Source: Rhodospirillaceae bacterium
GTDB taxonomy: Bacteria > Pseudomonadota > Alphaproteobacteria > Rhodospirillales > Casp-alpha2
DNA length: 35,000 nucleotides
Assembly: GCA_016845145.1 (NCBI GenBank)
Contig: JAERTE010000064.1
Span: forward strand, 1-35,000
Reading direction: 5' to 3'
Shown here: positions 7,727 to 17,217 of the stretch, piece after piece
Position numbering within the stretch: the first letter of the stretch is position 1
How the letters are laid out: each line of letters starts with the position of its first letter
Notes under the pieces: generated by a model
Seen by the model: the letters and a program-made list of their open reading frames with translations, nothing else
Database searches by the model: none
What the model was told of the DNA's origin: nothing
Translations under genes and position numbers: made by a program

Positions 7727-7984
7727 ATGGCTAAGATTGAAATTTACACATCGCCGTTTTGCGGCTTCTGTTTCCGGGCGAAATCGCTGCTCGACAGCAA
7801 GGGCGTCGAGTACGAGGAAATCAACGTCATGATGAGCCCCGGCAAGCGCAAGGAAATGATGGAACGCGCCGGCGCCACGTCGGTGCCGCAGATATTCGTC
7901 GACGGTGAACACATCGGCGACAGTGACGGCATTCACAGGCTCGATGCCCAGGGTGAACTCGACGCCAAATTGGGTATCCAGTAA
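7727..7984 (+). CDS. grxC: Glutaredoxin 3 (GrxC family)
   Basis: An 85-residue class I glutaredoxin that reduces protein or mixed disulfides with glutathione in the cytosol. The active site is YTSPFCGFCFRAK with C12 and C15. CGFC replaces the CPYC of E. coli Grx3 but keeps both cysteines. The SVPQIFVDGEHIGDSDGI block supplies the cis-proline and glutathione-binding residues. The start is the ATG at 7727, with GAGGGTG at 7711-7717 as ribosome binding site; an upstream TTG in frame at 7709 lies inside that site. The stop codon TAA overlaps the next gene's ATG by one nucleotide (TAATG at 7982-7986), so translation of the two is probably coupled. Confidence 0.93.
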   Translation: MAKIEIYTSPFCGFCFRAKSLLDSKGVEYEEINVMMSPGKRKEMMERAGATSVPQIFVDGEHIGDSDGIHRLDAQGELDAKLGIQ

Positions 7985-8829
7985 TGAGCGGCGTGTTCAA
8001 GGCAGCCTGCGCGCAAACCACAACCGGGCCTGATGTCGATACCAATATCGAACATGCCAGCGACTTGGTGCGCCGGGCACGCGACGCAGGTGCGGATTTC
8101 ATCGGCTTGCCGGAAGTGGTCAATGTCATGGATCTGGACCGCAAGGCCCTGGCCGGCAAAACCTGCATTGAGGCGGAAGATGCGACCTTGGCCGCCATGC
8201 GCGAGTTGGCGCGTGAGACCGGGGCATGGTTGTTGCTGGGCTCGTTGGTGGTTAAACACGACGGCGCGGCGGACGCAACGGGCCGGCCGAAATTCGCCAA
8301 CCGCTCGTTCCTGGTCGATTCTGACGGCGAAATCCGGGCGCGTTACGATAAAATCCATATGTTCGACGTTGATCTGGAGGGTGGCGAATCGTATCGCGAG
8401 TCCAAGGCCTATGAGCCGGGCGAACACTCGACGCTTGCTGAGACACCATGGGGCGCGCTCGGCATGACGATCTGTTACGACCTGCGCTTCCCGCATCTGT
8501 ATCGCGGCCTAGCCAAGGCGGGGGCGGGGATGTTCACCATTCCGGCCGCCTTCACCCGGCCTACGGGCGCCGCGCATTGGCACATTTTGATGCGTGCACG
8601 GGCTATCGAGAACGGCTGTTTCGTCATTGCACCGGCGCAATGCGGCCATCACGGGGATGAACGCTACACTTACGGCCATTCCTTGATTGTTGCACCGTGG
8701 GGCGAAGTGCTCGCCGATGGCGGCGATGAGCCCGGCATTGTGGTGGCGGAAATCGATATGGACCGTGTCAATGAGGCACGCAGCATGGTGCCGTCACTGC
8801 ACAACGACCGGGACTACAGAGCAGGCTGA
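7984..8829 (+). CDS. Carbon-nitrogen hydrolase, Nit1/deaminated glutathione amidase-like
   Basis: A 281-residue nitrilase-superfamily enzyme. The catalytic triad is visible as E44 (GLPEVVN), K123 (RYDKIHMFDV) and C164 (TICYDLRFP). The KIHMFDVDL and late RARAIENGCFVIAPAQCG blocks match the Nit1/YbeM branch, whose characterised members hydrolyse deaminated glutathione, a side product of aminotransferases. Its one-nucleotide overlap with grxC supports a glutathione-linked repair role, but substrate specificity is inference; it could be another omega-amidase-type hydrolase. It is convergent with the TehB-like gene, with 12 nt between the stops. Confidence 0.9.
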   Translation: MSGVFKAACAQTTTGPDVDTNIEHASDLVRRARDAGADFIGLPEVVNVMDLDRKALAGKTCIEAEDATLAAMRELARETGAWLLLGSLVVKHDGAADATGRPKFANRSFLVDSDGEIRARYDKIHMFDVDLEGGESYRESKAYEPGEHSTLAETPWGALGMTICYDLRFPHLYRGLAKAGAGMFTIPAAFTRPTGAAHWHILMRARAIENGCFVIAPAQCGHHGDERYTYGHSLIVAPWGEVLADGGDEPGIVVAEIDMDRVNEARSMVPSLHNDRDYRAG

Positions 8830-8841
8830 GCCGGTGCGGGA

Positions 8842-9483
8842 TCAACCTGTCAGCGGATGAACGGGCGGATCGCCGTCGTCGCGCCCAGAGTTCTCCAAAT
8901 CCTTCACCGCGCAAAGCCGCTGTTTGACGCCAGGAATATCGGTTGCTTCGACCTTGCCGTGCTCGTAGGCAACGACCTGCATTCTACCGGTGACGGCACT
9001 CAGCAACTCCCCGCTTTTCAAAAGGTGGTCGGGGTTGCGCGGGCGCGCGAAGGCTTCGTTGCCGCGTGCAAAAGTCTCGTAGATGAGAACGCCACCCGGA
9101 TTGAGCGCGTCGACAATGTCGTCCAGCAATGACCGGTACAGGTAATTGACGACGATCACAGCGTCATAGCACTCGCCGGCCAATACGCCGTTCGTCGCAA
9201 ACGGCGACAATTCAGATTCCAGGTCGGCTTCGATGACCGTTGCCGTTGGGTGATCGCGCAGGTCGTCCAGTGCCTGGGTATCGCGATCAATGAAGACAAC
9301 CTCTCCGGCGCGGTCCAGCAGCGACCGCCCATGCCGCCCACCGCCAGCGGCCATGTCCAGCACGCGTCCGCCGTCGGTGATCAGATGCTGGAAGCGCACC
9401 AACCAGGGTGTCGGCACTTTGATGCGCAGGTGTTTGGCACGAACATCGTCCGTGGTCGTTGAGACGTTTGGCGAATTTCGCAT
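8842..9483 (-). CDS. TehB-like SAM-dependent methyltransferase
   Basis: A 213-residue class I methyltransferase-fold protein. It starts with a short basic lead, then PTPWLVRF and the SAM loop GRVLDMAAGGGRHGRSLL (about 39-56), the acidic strand-2 end VVFIDRD, VIEADLE at strand 3, and YDAVIVVNYLYRSL. The closest recognisable families are TehB-like or Methyltransf_25 proteins; no tellurite or selenium context is present, so that function is not claimed. The start ATG at 9481-9483 has AGGA about 12 nt upstream. It interrupts the common alphaproteobacterial grxC-nitrilase-DUF1178 order, lying between the nitrilase and DUF1178 genes on the opposite strand. Confidence 0.78.
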   Translation of the reverse strand: MRNSPNVSTTTDDVRAKHLRIKVPTPWLVRFQHLITDGGRVLDMAAGGGRHGRSLLDRAGEVVFIDRDTQALDDLRDHPTATVIEADLESELSPFATNGVLAGECYDAVIVVNYLYRSLLDDIVDALNPGGVLIYETFARGNEAFARPRNPDHLLKSGELLSAVTGRMQVVAYEHGKVEATDIPGVKQRLCAVKDLENSGRDDGDPPVHPLTG

Positions 9484-9578
9484 TTTTTAAGGTTTTCCTG
9501 TTAGTTCTTTTCCGCTATGAGGTCGCCCCGAATGCGACTAGAGTGAACAACCTTGTTTTAACGGGCTGCGTTGACGTT

Positions 9579-10019
9579 ATGATCGTATACCAATTGCGTT
9601 GCGGCAATGAGCATGAATTCGAGGCTTGGTTCCGCGACAGCGCCACTTACGAGCATCAAGCCCAAAGCGGCGACGTCGTTTGCCCGTTCTGTGGTGACAC
9701 CGATGTCGGCAAGGCGATCATGGCGCCCAATATCTCCACCAGCAAGGCGGGCCCCAAAGACGCCGATCTGAACCGTGCGGAAACGCGCGCCCGCGAAGTG
9801 GCGGAGCAAATCCTCGAAGCCGTCGGCGAAATCCGCGAGCACGTGGAAGCCAATTGTGACGACGTCGGCGACAAGTTCGCCGAAGAGGCCAAGCGCATTC
9901 ATTACGGTGAAGCTGAAGAACGCGGTATCTACGGTAAAGCCACGGATGAGGAAGCCGAAGACCTGGACGAGGAAGGCATTGAGTTTTTCCGCCTGCCGTC
10001 GGCGCGACGTAACAGCTAA
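9579..10019 (+). CDS. DUF1178 family zinc-ribbon protein
   Basis: A 146-residue protein of the DUF1178 family. It opens MIVYQLRCGNEHEFEAWFRD, with C8 and the pair CPFC at 35-38 likely to bind zinc, followed by a long charged helical region (about 60-115) and the conserved end segment RGIYGKATDEEAEDLDEEG. The function is unknown. The start is the ATG at 9579, because the family begins with this motif; 40 further upstream codons are open but do not fit the family and overlap the neighbouring gene's 5' end. The gene is often found beside grxC and the nitrilase in alphaproteobacteria, here with one methyltransferase gene inserted between. Confidence 0.88.
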   Translation: MIVYQLRCGNEHEFEAWFRDSATYEHQAQSGDVVCPFCGDTDVGKAIMAPNISTSKAGPKDADLNRAETRAREVAEQILEAVGEIREHVEANCDDVGDKFAEEAKRIHYGEAEERGIYGKATDEEAEDLDEEGIEFFRLPSARRNS

Positions 10020-10030
10020 GAACCTGTCGC

Positions 10031-10801
10031 CTAAGAAATGGGCGTCGCTGTTTTTTCCGCGAACATCAGATAATTGACATCTAAGTTATCCGACAGCACC
10101 CAGGTGGCGTCCGTCGGCACGTAGTCGATACCCTTCAGCGCTCGAAGTTCGACGCCAGCTGGACGCAAATGACGCACCAATTCTGACGGGCGGCGGAATT
10201 TGCGCCAATCGTGCGTTCCCACCGGCACCCAACGTAAGATGAACTCCGCGCCGATTTTTGCCAGCGCCAGGGATTTCAGTGTCCGGTTCAGGGTCGACAG
10301 CACCATGGCGCCACCGGGCCGCACCAGCCCCGCCGACGCCGCCAGGAAAGCGGGCAAGTCGGCCACATGTTCGACCACTTCCATCGTCATGACCACATCA
10401 TAGCCACCGTTTTCTTCACTCAGCGCTTCCGGCGGGCGCTGGTGATAATCGATGTCGAGTCCCATTTGATCAGCGTGGGCCCGGGCGACGGCAATGGCTG
10501 TTTCGCCAGCATCGATACCGGTGACGTCGGCGCCCATCCGGCACAGTGGTTCCGTCAGCAGGCCGCCGCCGCAACCGATATCCAATATTTTAAGCCCGTC
10601 AAGCGGGCGCGGTGCCATCGCATCACGGCCAAAGTGTTCGGCGAGATGGTCGCGAATGAATGTCAGGCGTGCCGGATTCAGTTGATGCAATGGCTTGAAC
10701 TTGCCCGTCGGGTCCCACCAATCATCGGCCATCGCCGCAAAACGGGCGATTTCATCGCTATCTATCGTATCTACTGTCGTTTCCATTGGGGCGGTTTGCA
10801 T
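10031..10801 (-). CDS. ubiG: Ubiquinone biosynthesis O-methyltransferase UbiG
   Basis: A 256-residue enzyme that carries out both O-methylations of ubiquinone biosynthesis, acting at the membrane surface. Features are FAAMADDWWDPTGKFKPLHQLNP (about 21-43), the SAM loop KILDIGCGGGLLTEPL (71-86), MTMEVVEHVADLP, and WVPVGTHDWRKFRRPSEL, all diagnostic of UbiG/Coq3. The start is the ATG at 10799-10801; an in-frame ATG five codons later is possible and neither has a strong ribosome binding site. It is convergent with DUF1178 (11-nt gap) and divergent from lysC, the usual alphaproteobacterial arrangement. Confidence 0.95.
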   Translation of the reverse strand: MQTAPMETTVDTIDSDEIARFAAMADDWWDPTGKFKPLHQLNPARLTFIRDHLAEHFGRDAMAPRPLDGLKILDIGCGGGLLTEPLCRMGADVTGIDAGETAIAVARAHADQMGLDIDYHQRPPEALSEENGGYDVVMTMEVVEHVADLPAFLAASAGLVRPGGAMVLSTLNRTLKSLALAKIGAEFILRWVPVGTHDWRKFRRPSELVRHLRPAGVELRALKGIDYVPTDATWVLSDNLDVNYLMFAEKTATPIS

Positions 10802-10945
10802 CTTTTTGTGCCCTGAGCGGGTCCTTCCGGTGCCACGGTCTTGTCATGCTTTCTGTTTATAGAGTATGTATGCGCCGCCTGTATCGCAATCAAACAGTTC
10901 TTAAGCTTTTCTAGGGCTTTACGCCCGTCAATGGAGACCCGCCAC

Positions 10946-12166
10946 ATGGCCCGCATCGTGCAAAAGTTCGGAGGCACCTCGGTCGCCGACATCGAGCGCA
11001 TCCGCGCCGTCGCCGCGCGCGTCAAGGCGGAGGTCGATGCCGGCAACGAGGTTGCCGTTGTGGTATCCGCCATGGCCGGTGTGACCAATCAGTTGGTGGA
11101 TTACGTTGAAGAGGTATCCGGGCTCTATGATGCGCGTGAATACGACACCGTGGTGGCCACCGGCGAACAGGTAACGTCAGGGTTGTTGGCATTGGTGTTG
11201 CAGCAGATGGGGGTCGAGGCGCGTTCTTGGATGGGGTGGCAGATTCCGATCCATACGGACGGTGCGCACGGCAAGGCCCGGATCACCAGCATCGACGCGG
11301 ATGAAATGGACCAACGCCTGAAGAAAGGCCACGTGGCCGTGGTGCCGGGGTTCCAAGGATTGGGGCCGGACAACCGTATCACCACGCTGGGGCGGGGCGG
11401 CTCGGATACCAGCGCCGTTGCGCTGGCCGCCGCATTGGGCGCCGATCGTTGTGATATCTATACGGACGTCGATGGAGTCTATACCACCGACCCCCGGATC
11501 GTGCCGATGGCACGCAAGCTTGATAAGATTACGTACGAAGAAATGCTGGAGATGGCGTCGGTGGGCGCCAAGGTTTTGCAGACCCGCGCCGTCGAAATGG
11601 CCATGAAGCACGGTCAGCGGTTGCAGGTCCTGTCCAGTTTTTCCGACGAACCTGGAACCCTTGTTGTCGATGAGGATGAAATCGTGGAACAGGAATTGGT
11701 AAGCGGCATAGCCTACAGCCGGGATGAAGCCAAGATCACGCTGGTTAAGGTGCGTGACAAGCCAGGTGTTGCGGCGGCCATTTTCGGTCCGCTGGCCGAC
11801 GCCTCGATCAACGTGGACATGATCGTCCAGAACGTTTCGGATGACGGCAGGGCAACCGACCTAACCTTCACCGTCACCATGAACGATCTGGACCGCGCCG
11901 TCGCCACCATCGAAAGCTTCCGCGACGATCTGGGTTATGAAGATCTGGTACACGATTCGAAGGTGGTGAAAATCTCCGTTATCGGTGTTGGCATGCGCAG
12001 CCATGCAGGCGTCGCGCAGCGAATGTTCCAGACGCTGGCGGAAAAGGGTATAAATATCCAAGTGATCTCGACCTCCGAGATTAAAGTCAGCGTACTCGTC
12101 GAGGAAGAGTACACGGAGCTTGCCGTACGCGCGCTCCACACGGCTTACGGCCTAGACGCCGAATAG
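10946..12166 (+). CDS. lysC: Aspartate kinase
   Basis: A 406-residue enzyme that phosphorylates aspartate, the first step toward lysine, threonine, methionine and diaminopimelate. The kinase domain starts with KFGGTSV (7-13) and has VVSAMAGVTN, ATGEQVTSGL and TLGRGGSDTSAVALA. Two C-terminal ACT domains (about 265-406) include VRDKPGVAAAIFGPLADASINVDMIVQN and suggest feedback control by lysine and/or threonine. The ATG at 10946 is chosen because MARIVQKFGGTS is the standard family start and GGAGA lies at 10933-10937. The upstream 144-nt gap is shared with divergent ubiG. No lysine riboswitch was recognised there. Confidence 0.96.
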   Translation: MARIVQKFGGTSVADIERIRAVAARVKAEVDAGNEVAVVVSAMAGVTNQLVDYVEEVSGLYDAREYDTVVATGEQVTSGLLALVLQQMGVEARSWMGWQIPIHTDGAHGKARITSIDADEMDQRLKKGHVAVVPGFQGLGPDNRITTLGRGGSDTSAVALAAALGADRCDIYTDVDGVYTTDPRIVPMARKLDKITYEEMLEMASVGAKVLQTRAVEMAMKHGQRLQVLSSFSDEPGTLVVDEDEIVEQELVSGIAYSRDEAKITLVKVRDKPGVAAAIFGPLADASINVDMIVQNVSDDGRATDLTFTVTMNDLDRAVATIESFRDDLGYEDLVHDSKVVKISVIGVGMRSHAGVAQRMFQTLAEKGINIQVISTSEIKVSVLVEEEYTELAVRALHTAYGLDAE

Positions 12167-12237
12167 CTCGATACCCTCAGGGGACGGTTTACGCCCAGGT
12201 GCCTCTGGGTTGCCTCCTTGTTTGCGGAAAGGTTGAT

Positions 12238-14532
12238 ATGAGCAAGACGGGCTCAAGCTACGGACATCCGGTTTCCGCCCCGCGCCGCTTGTTGGCGCGG
12301 GTACGTGATGTCATGGCCGGCGCCGAAGGCACGTTGCCGGCGGAAGACCGCTTGCAGCAAATCGTGCAGATCATCGCCGTCGATATGGTGGCGGAAGTGT
12401 GTTCGGCTTACGTGCGGCGCGCCGGAGACCAACTGGAGCTGTTCGCCACGCAAGGGCTGAAACCTTCGGCGGTGCATGCGACGCGCCTCTATTTCGGCGA
12501 AGGCATTATCGGTGATATTGCGGCATCGGCCAGGCCGTTTGCACTCTCGGATGCGCAAGAGCACCCCAACTTCGCCTACCGGCCGGAAACCGGAGAGGAG
12601 GTCTACCACTCCATGATGGGCGTGCCGGTGCTGCGCGGTGGGCGCGTGGTCGGTGTGCTGGCGGTACAAAACCGCACCCGACGCCAATACAACGAGGAAG
12701 AAGTCGAGACCCTACAGACCGTTGCCATGGTATTGGCGGAACTGATTGGCGGCGGGGAACTGATTGATCAGCGCGAGCTACAACCCGGCGGCGGCCAAGC
12801 GGCCCGTCCGCTCCGGGTTGAAGGGCTGGAACTGAACAGCGGGCTTGGTATCGGCACGGCGGTGTTGCACTTGCCGAAAGTGCGGGTCGACCGCCTGGTT
12901 GCGGAGGATCCAGAAGAGGAGCTGAGCCGCCTTCACGCCGCTTTCAAGGCCATGCACGGCGAGTTGGACAATCTACTGGAAAGCGATGCGCTGGCGGCAG
13001 GTGGCGAGCATCGTGATGTGCTCGAGACCTACCGCTTGATTGCCGACGATGCCGGCTGGCTGACGCGCATTGAGGATGCCATCGGCAGCGGCCTGACGGC
13101 GGAAGCCGCCGTACAGCGCGTGCAGAACGATATCCGCGCGCGCATGGGGCAGGTGTCGGACCCGTACTTGCGCGAACGCGTCGCTGATCTGGATGACCTG
13201 GCTTACCGTTTGATCGGCCATCTGCTCGGCGCCAACGGCGAAACGGCGGCAGAACCGCTGCCGGAGCAAGCGGTTCTGGTGGCCCGCAACATGGGTCCGG
13301 CGCAATTGCTGGATTACGATCCCGAGCGCCTGGTCGGTTTGGTGCTGGAAGAAGGGTCGCCCGCCAGTCACGTCGCGATCATCGCCCGGGCACTCGATAT
13401 ACCAGTGATCGGTCATGCCCGCGATGTGCTGTCGACCATTGATGTCGGTGATACCGTGGTCGTTGATGCATCGCACGGACATGTCTATCTGCGACCGAGC
13501 GCCGACATTCTGTCCGCTTTCGAGGCCGGGCTGCGGAGCTTTCAGCAGGAGAAAGAGCGTTACGCGGAACTCCGCGCCCTGCCAGCCGAAACCACAGATG
13601 GTGTTGAGGTCGATCTGCACATAAACGCGGGCCTGATGATTGATATGCCCAATCTCGAACGCTCCGGCGCAAAAGGGGTGGGGTTGTTCAGGACCGAAGT
13701 CGCATTTATGGCGCGCTCCAAATTTCTTGGCGTCGATGAACAGACGGAGCTGTATTCCCATATCCTCGACGGCGCGGAAGGGCGGCCAGTGACCTTTCGC
13801 ACATTGGATATCGGGGGCGACAAGGTGTTGCCGCATTGGGGCGGCGCCGACGGCGAAAACCCGGCCATGGGCTGGCGCGCCATTCGTGTGTCGCTCGATC
13901 GCCCGGCGCTGTTGCGCCAACAAGTGCGTGGCATGATCCGAGCTGCGGCTGGGCGCGAGCTTCGCGTGATGTTCCCGATGATTGCCGAGGTTGCGGAATT
14001 CAAGGCGGCGCGTGTGCTTCTGGATAAGGAATGGCAGCGCGAAAGCGACCGCGGCAACCCTTTGCCCGAAAGCCTTGCCGTCGGTGCCATGCTGGAAGTG
14101 CCGAGCCTTGCGTTCCAGATGCCGGCATTGCTTGAGGTGGCGGATTTCATCGCTGTCGGCAGCAACGACCTGGGACAGTTTTTGTTTGCCCAGGACCGTG
14201 GAGACCCGCGTCTTGCCGGCCGCTATGACATGCTGTCGCCAATTGTCCTGAAATTTTTCAAAACCGTGGTCGAACAGTGCGACGCTGCGGGTGTGCCGGT
14301 CAGCCTTTGTGGTGAAATGGCCGGACGGCCACTGGAAGCCATGGCGCTGGTCGGCGTCGGGTTTCGTCGCATGTCGATGGCGGCAACGGCGGTGGGACGC
14401 ATCAAGGCGGTTATACGGGCATTGGATACGGCCGAGTTGACCGGCTATATCGACGGCCTACTCGATTCGCCCGAGCATTCGATCCGCGATCATCTGGAGG
14501 CCTTTGCCGGCAAACACGAGATTTCCATCTGA
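12238..14532 (+). CDS. ptsP: Phosphoenolpyruvate-protein phosphotransferase PtsP (enzyme I of nitrogen PTS)
   Basis: A 764-residue cytosolic protein that transfers phosphate from PEP to NPr in the regulatory nitrogen PTS. An N-terminal GAF domain spans about 16-172 and in homologues senses glutamine or 2-oxoglutarate. The enzyme I part follows, with the phospho-histidine H378 in GSPASHVAIIARALDIPVIG. The PEP-binding TIM barrel has GVGLFRTEVAFM (480-491), SNDLGQF (642-648) and C691 in SLCGEMAG. The length fits PtsP rather than the shorter sugar-PTS enzyme I. The ATG at 12238 is preceded by GGAAAGG. It follows lysC by 71 nt, a common alphaproteobacterial linkage. Confidence 0.95.
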   Translation: MSKTGSSYGHPVSAPRRLLARVRDVMAGAEGTLPAEDRLQQIVQIIAVDMVAEVCSAYVRRAGDQLELFATQGLKPSAVHATRLYFGEGIIGDIAASARPFALSDAQEHPNFAYRPETGEEVYHSMMGVPVLRGGRVVGVLAVQNRTRRQYNEEEVETLQTVAMVLAELIGGGELIDQRELQPGGGQAARPLRVEGLELNSGLGIGTAVLHLPKVRVDRLVAEDPEEELSRLHAAFKAMHGELDNLLESDALAAGGEHRDVLETYRLIADDAGWLTRIEDAIGSGLTAEAAVQRVQNDIRARMGQVSDPYLRERVADLDDLAYRLIGHLLGANGETAAEPLPEQAVLVARNMGPAQLLDYDPERLVGLVLEEGSPASHVAIIARALDIPVIGHARDVLSTIDVGDTVVVDASHGHVYLRPSADILSAFEAGLRSFQQEKERYAELRALPAETTDGVEVDLHINAGLMIDMPNLERSGAKGVGLFRTEVAFMARSKFLGVDEQTELYSHILDGAEGRPVTFRTLDIGGDKVLPHWGGADGENPAMGWRAIRVSLDRPALLRQQVRGMIRAAAGRELRVMFPMIAEVAEFKAARVLLDKEWQRESDRGNPLPESLAVGAMLEVPSLAFQMPALLEVADFIAVGSNDLGQFLFAQDRGDPRLAGRYDMLSPIVLKFFKTVVEQCDAAGVPVSLCGEMAGRPLEAMALVGVGFRRMSMAATAVGRIKAVIRALDTAELTGYIDGLLDSPEHSIRDHLEAFAGKHEISI

Positions 14533-14584
14533 TAGACGTGGATTGTGTCTTGGAGAAGGCTGGATTTTGAGTAAGGTAGGGCGC

Positions 14585-15931
14585 ATGAGCGAACAGACAG
14601 CCACGAATGCGGCAGAATCCGAAGACAGCGCCGAAGACGTTACTGGTGTCGGCTCCCTGCTCAGGGCGTCACGCCAGCGCGTCGGCGAGGAATTGCGCGA
14701 TGTGGCGACGATGTTGCGGATTCGCTACCCGTATCTTGAGGCCATTGAAGAAGGCCGGTTTGCCGAGCTTCCGGGCCAGACCTATGCGGTGGGTTTTGTG
14801 CGCGCCTACGCCGAGCATCTCGGTCTCGATAGTGAAGAGGTCGTGCGACGCTTTAAGGCCGAGATCGAGACCGGTGGCCCGCGCCATGATCTGCATTTTC
14901 CGACGCCTGTGGCCGAAACCGGGATTCCGGGTGGCGCCCTTGTGTTTGTCGGTTTGGTGATTTCGGTCGTTGCCTATGGTGGCTGGTATCTGAGTACCAC
15001 GGAAGATGGCTTCTTCTCTGAGTTGGTTGCTCCTTTGCCCGACCGGCTGGCGGCTTTGGTGGCCAAAGACGATGAGTCTACCGATGCCGCGTCGGCGGAG
15101 AGATCGGCATCCGAATCCGAACCGGAATCGAAACCCGAAGCTGAACCCACGCCCGAGCCCGAATCAAAGCCGGTTTCCGAGGCAACGCCCGAGCCGGTAA
15201 AAATTGTGGAGCCGCAACCAGCCGAGCCTGTCGCTAGCGAGGTTCAATCCTCTGTGTCCCAGACCACCAACGCGCCGGCCTCGGAGCCCCAGCCCGAAAC
15301 CCAGATTGCACCTGAGCCCGTGCCTCAGGCAGAATCGCAAACCCAAGTTCAATCCGAGCCTGTGGCTGAAGCCGCGCCCGAACCCACTTCCGAACCTGCG
15401 TCCAGCCCGCAGCCTACTTCCGGCTCCACAACAATTCCGGACGTGCCAGCGCCGCCAGTTGAGGCGGTGCTGGAACAGGCCGCGGCGCCAGAAGTCACTA
15501 CGCCAGAAGTCACTATGCCAGAAGTCGCTACGCCTGAGGCTGCTGCGCCGGAGATTGCTACGACTGAGATCGCTACGCCAGAGGCTACTACACCAGAGGC
15601 CACTACACCGGAGATCGCTACACCGGAGGCTACAGCCGACGTCGAGCCGACACCGAGTGTCGTTCGGATTGTCGTCCGCGCCACATCCAACAGCTGGATC
15701 GAAGTGCGGGACGATTTTTCCAACTCCATGCTGGTGTCACGTTTGTTACGTGAGGGTGAGAGCTTCGAGGTCCCCGATAAAACCGGTCTGAGCCTGCATA
15801 CGGGCAACGCGGGCGCGTTGGAAATCCTGGTTGACGGCGAGACGGTACCGGCCATCGGTGCCGGCGGCGCAGTGCTGCGCGGTGTGCAACTGGATCCGGA
15901 TCTCTTGAAGGCCGGCGCCGCGGCGCAATAG
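14585..15931 (+). CDS. RodZ-like protein: HTH domain, one TM segment, Pro/Glu-rich periplasmic region, DUF4115
   Basis: A 448-residue bitopic membrane protein. The N-terminal HTH_25 domain (about 21-95) has [20 protein letters not shown] and [27 protein letters not shown], the RodZ signature. One transmembrane helix lies at about 116-137. A long Pro/Glu/Ser/Ala-rich linker (about 160-365) contains a degenerate pentapeptide repeat, and a C-terminal DUF4115 beta domain (about 372-448) begins [17 protein letters not shown]. RodZ links MreB to the cell-wall elongation machinery; the linker here is unusually long and low in complexity, so exact equivalence is inference. The ATG at 14585 has AAGGTAGGG just upstream; a TTG six codons earlier is possible. 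It lies 52 nt after ptsP and 19 nt before ispG. Confidence 0.85.
   Translation: MSEQTATNAAESEDSAEDVTGVGSLLRASRQRVGEELRDVATMLRIRYPYLEAIEEGRFAELPGQTYAVGFVRAYAEHLGLDSEEVVRRFKAEIETGGPRHDLHFPTPVAETGIPGGALVFVGLVISVVAYGGWYLSTTEDGFFSELVAPLPDRLAALVAKDDESTDAASAERSASESEPESKPEAEPTPEPESKPVSEATPEPVKIVEPQPAEPVASEVQSSVSQTTNAPASEPQPETQIAPEPVPQAESQTQVQSEPVAEAAPEPTSEPASSPQPTSGSTTIPDVPAPPVEAVLEQAAAPEVTTPEVTMPEVATPEAAAPEIATTEIATPEATTPEATTPEIATPEATADVEPTPSVVRIVVRATSNSWIEVRDDFSNSMLVSRLLREGESFEVPDKTGLSLHTGNAGALEILVDGETVPAIGAGGAVLRGVQLDPDLLKAGAAAQ
15488..15640 (+). repeat. Degenerate 15-nt tandem repeats encoding TPE(V/A/I)(T/A)
   Basis: About ten imperfect 15-nt units (for example GCCAGAAGTCACTAC) encode successive [15 protein letters not shown]-type pentapeptides in the linker of the RodZ-like protein. 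The frame is kept in all units. Such arrays vary in copy number by slippage and lengthen an extended periplasmic spacer. Confidence 0.8.
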
Positions 15932-15950
15932 GGCGGAGAGGGCGGTCGTT

Positions 15951-17204
15951 ATGAGCTTCACTTCAGGTCCCCTTCAACGGCGTGCGAGTGTCGGCGTACG
16001 TGTCGGCCAGGTGGTTGTCGGCGGCGGCGCACCGATTGTTGTGCAGTCCATGACCAACACCGACACCGCCGATGCCGATGCAACTGCGGCGCAAGTTGCC
16101 GATTTGGCACGCGCCGGGTCCGAGTTGGTGCGCATCACGGTGGATCGCGACGAGGCTGCTGCCGCTGTCCCGCACATTCGCGATGCGCTCGATAAAAAGG
16201 GCGTCGATGTGCCGCTGGTGGGCGATTTTCATTATATCGGCCACAAGCTTTTGAACGACCACCCGGCCTGTGCCGAAGCGTTGGCCAAGTACCGCATCAA
16301 TCCCGGCAATGTCGGGCATCGGGCGAAGCGCGACAGCCAGTTTTCGACGATGATTGAAATGGCGCTGAAGTATGCGAAGCCGGTGCGTATCGGCGTCAAT
16401 TGGGGCAGCCTGGACCAGGACCTAGCCATCGAAATGATGGATGCCAATGCCAAATTGCCCGAGCCGCGAGACGCTGCCGATGTGACCCGTGATGCATTAA
16501 TCCAATCCGCTGTCGGCAGCGCCGAGCGGGCTGAGGAATTGGGGCTTGGGCGCGACAAGATCATTCTATCGGCGAAAGTCAGTGACGTGCAGGCATTGAT
16601 CGCCGTTTACCGGGGCCTGGCTCAACGCGGCGACTATGCGCTGCATTTGGGCCTGACCGAAGCCGGCATGGGCTCCAAGGGCATCGTTGCGTCGGTGGCG
16701 GGGATGGGCGTGCTGCTGCAGGAAGGCATCGGCGACACCATCCGCGTGTCGCTGACGCCGGAACCAGGCGGCGACCGCACGCGTGAGGTCATCGTGGCGC
16801 AGGAGATATTGCAAACCATGGGCTTGCGCGCATTCGTACCGCTGGTCACGGCGTGTCCCGGTTGCGGGCGCACCACGTCGACCGTGTTCCAGGAACTGGC
16901 TGAGCGCATCCAAAGCTTCATCCGTGCCGAGATGCCCGGTTGGCAGGCGCGCTATCCCGGCGTTGAGGAAATGAGCGTTGCGGTCATGGGTTGCATCGTC
17001 AATGGCCCGGGCGAGAGCAAGCACGCCGACATCGGCATCAGTCTGCCTGGCACCGGCGAACAACCCGCAGCCCCGGTGTTTATTGACGGCGAGAAGCGCA
17101 TGACATTGCGCGGCGCCAATATCGCCGAAGAGTTTCGGGCCGTTGTCGAAGACTACGTCGCCAAACGCTACGGCGGCGAAGACACTTCCCACGCGGCACA
17201 ATAG
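15951..17204 (+). CDS. ispG: 4-hydroxy-3-methylbut-2-enyl diphosphate synthase IspG (GcpE)
   Basis: A 417-residue iron-sulfur enzyme of the non-mevalonate isoprenoid pathway, converting MEcPP to HMBPP with electrons from flavodoxin or ferredoxin. The [4Fe-4S] ligands are C302 and C305 ([12 protein letters not shown]), C348 ([12 protein letters not shown]) and probably E355. The N-terminal barrel has [19 protein letters not shown] and [11 protein letters not shown]. Length and domain order match the bacterial two-domain form. GGCGGAGAGGGCGG upstream of the ATG supplies a ribosome binding site. It is embedded in the rodZ-ispG-hisS run, 13 nt before hisS. Confidence 0.97.
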   Translation: MSFTSGPLQRRASVGVRVGQVVVGGGAPIVVQSMTNTDTADADATAAQVADLARAGSELVRITVDRDEAAAAVPHIRDALDKKGVDVPLVGDFHYIGHKLLNDHPACAEALAKYRINPGNVGHRAKRDSQFSTMIEMALKYAKPVRIGVNWGSLDQDLAIEMMDANAKLPEPRDAADVTRDALIQSAVGSAERAEELGLGRDKIILSAKVSDVQALIAVYRGLAQRGDYALHLGLTEAGMGSKGIVASVAGMGVLLQEGIGDTIRVSLTPEPGGDRTREVIVAQEILQTMGLRAFVPLVTACPGCGRTTSTVFQELAERIQSFIRAEMPGWQARYPGVEEMSVAVMGCIVNGPGESKHADIGISLPGTGEQPAAPVFIDGEKRMTLRGANIAEEFRAVVEDYVAKRYGGEDTSHAAQ

Positions 17205-17217
17205 AAAGGCGCACCAG

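Noticed and set aside
10004..10056. GCGACG...CGTCGC followed by TTTTTT as a DUF1178 terminator
   Set aside because: The loop is 33 nt with no inner stem; too weak to call.
10802..10945. Possible lysine riboswitch before lysC
   Set aside because: The gap is 144 nt and shows only a 4-bp stem (GGGC/GCCC near 10914); no conserved riboswitch core was recognised.
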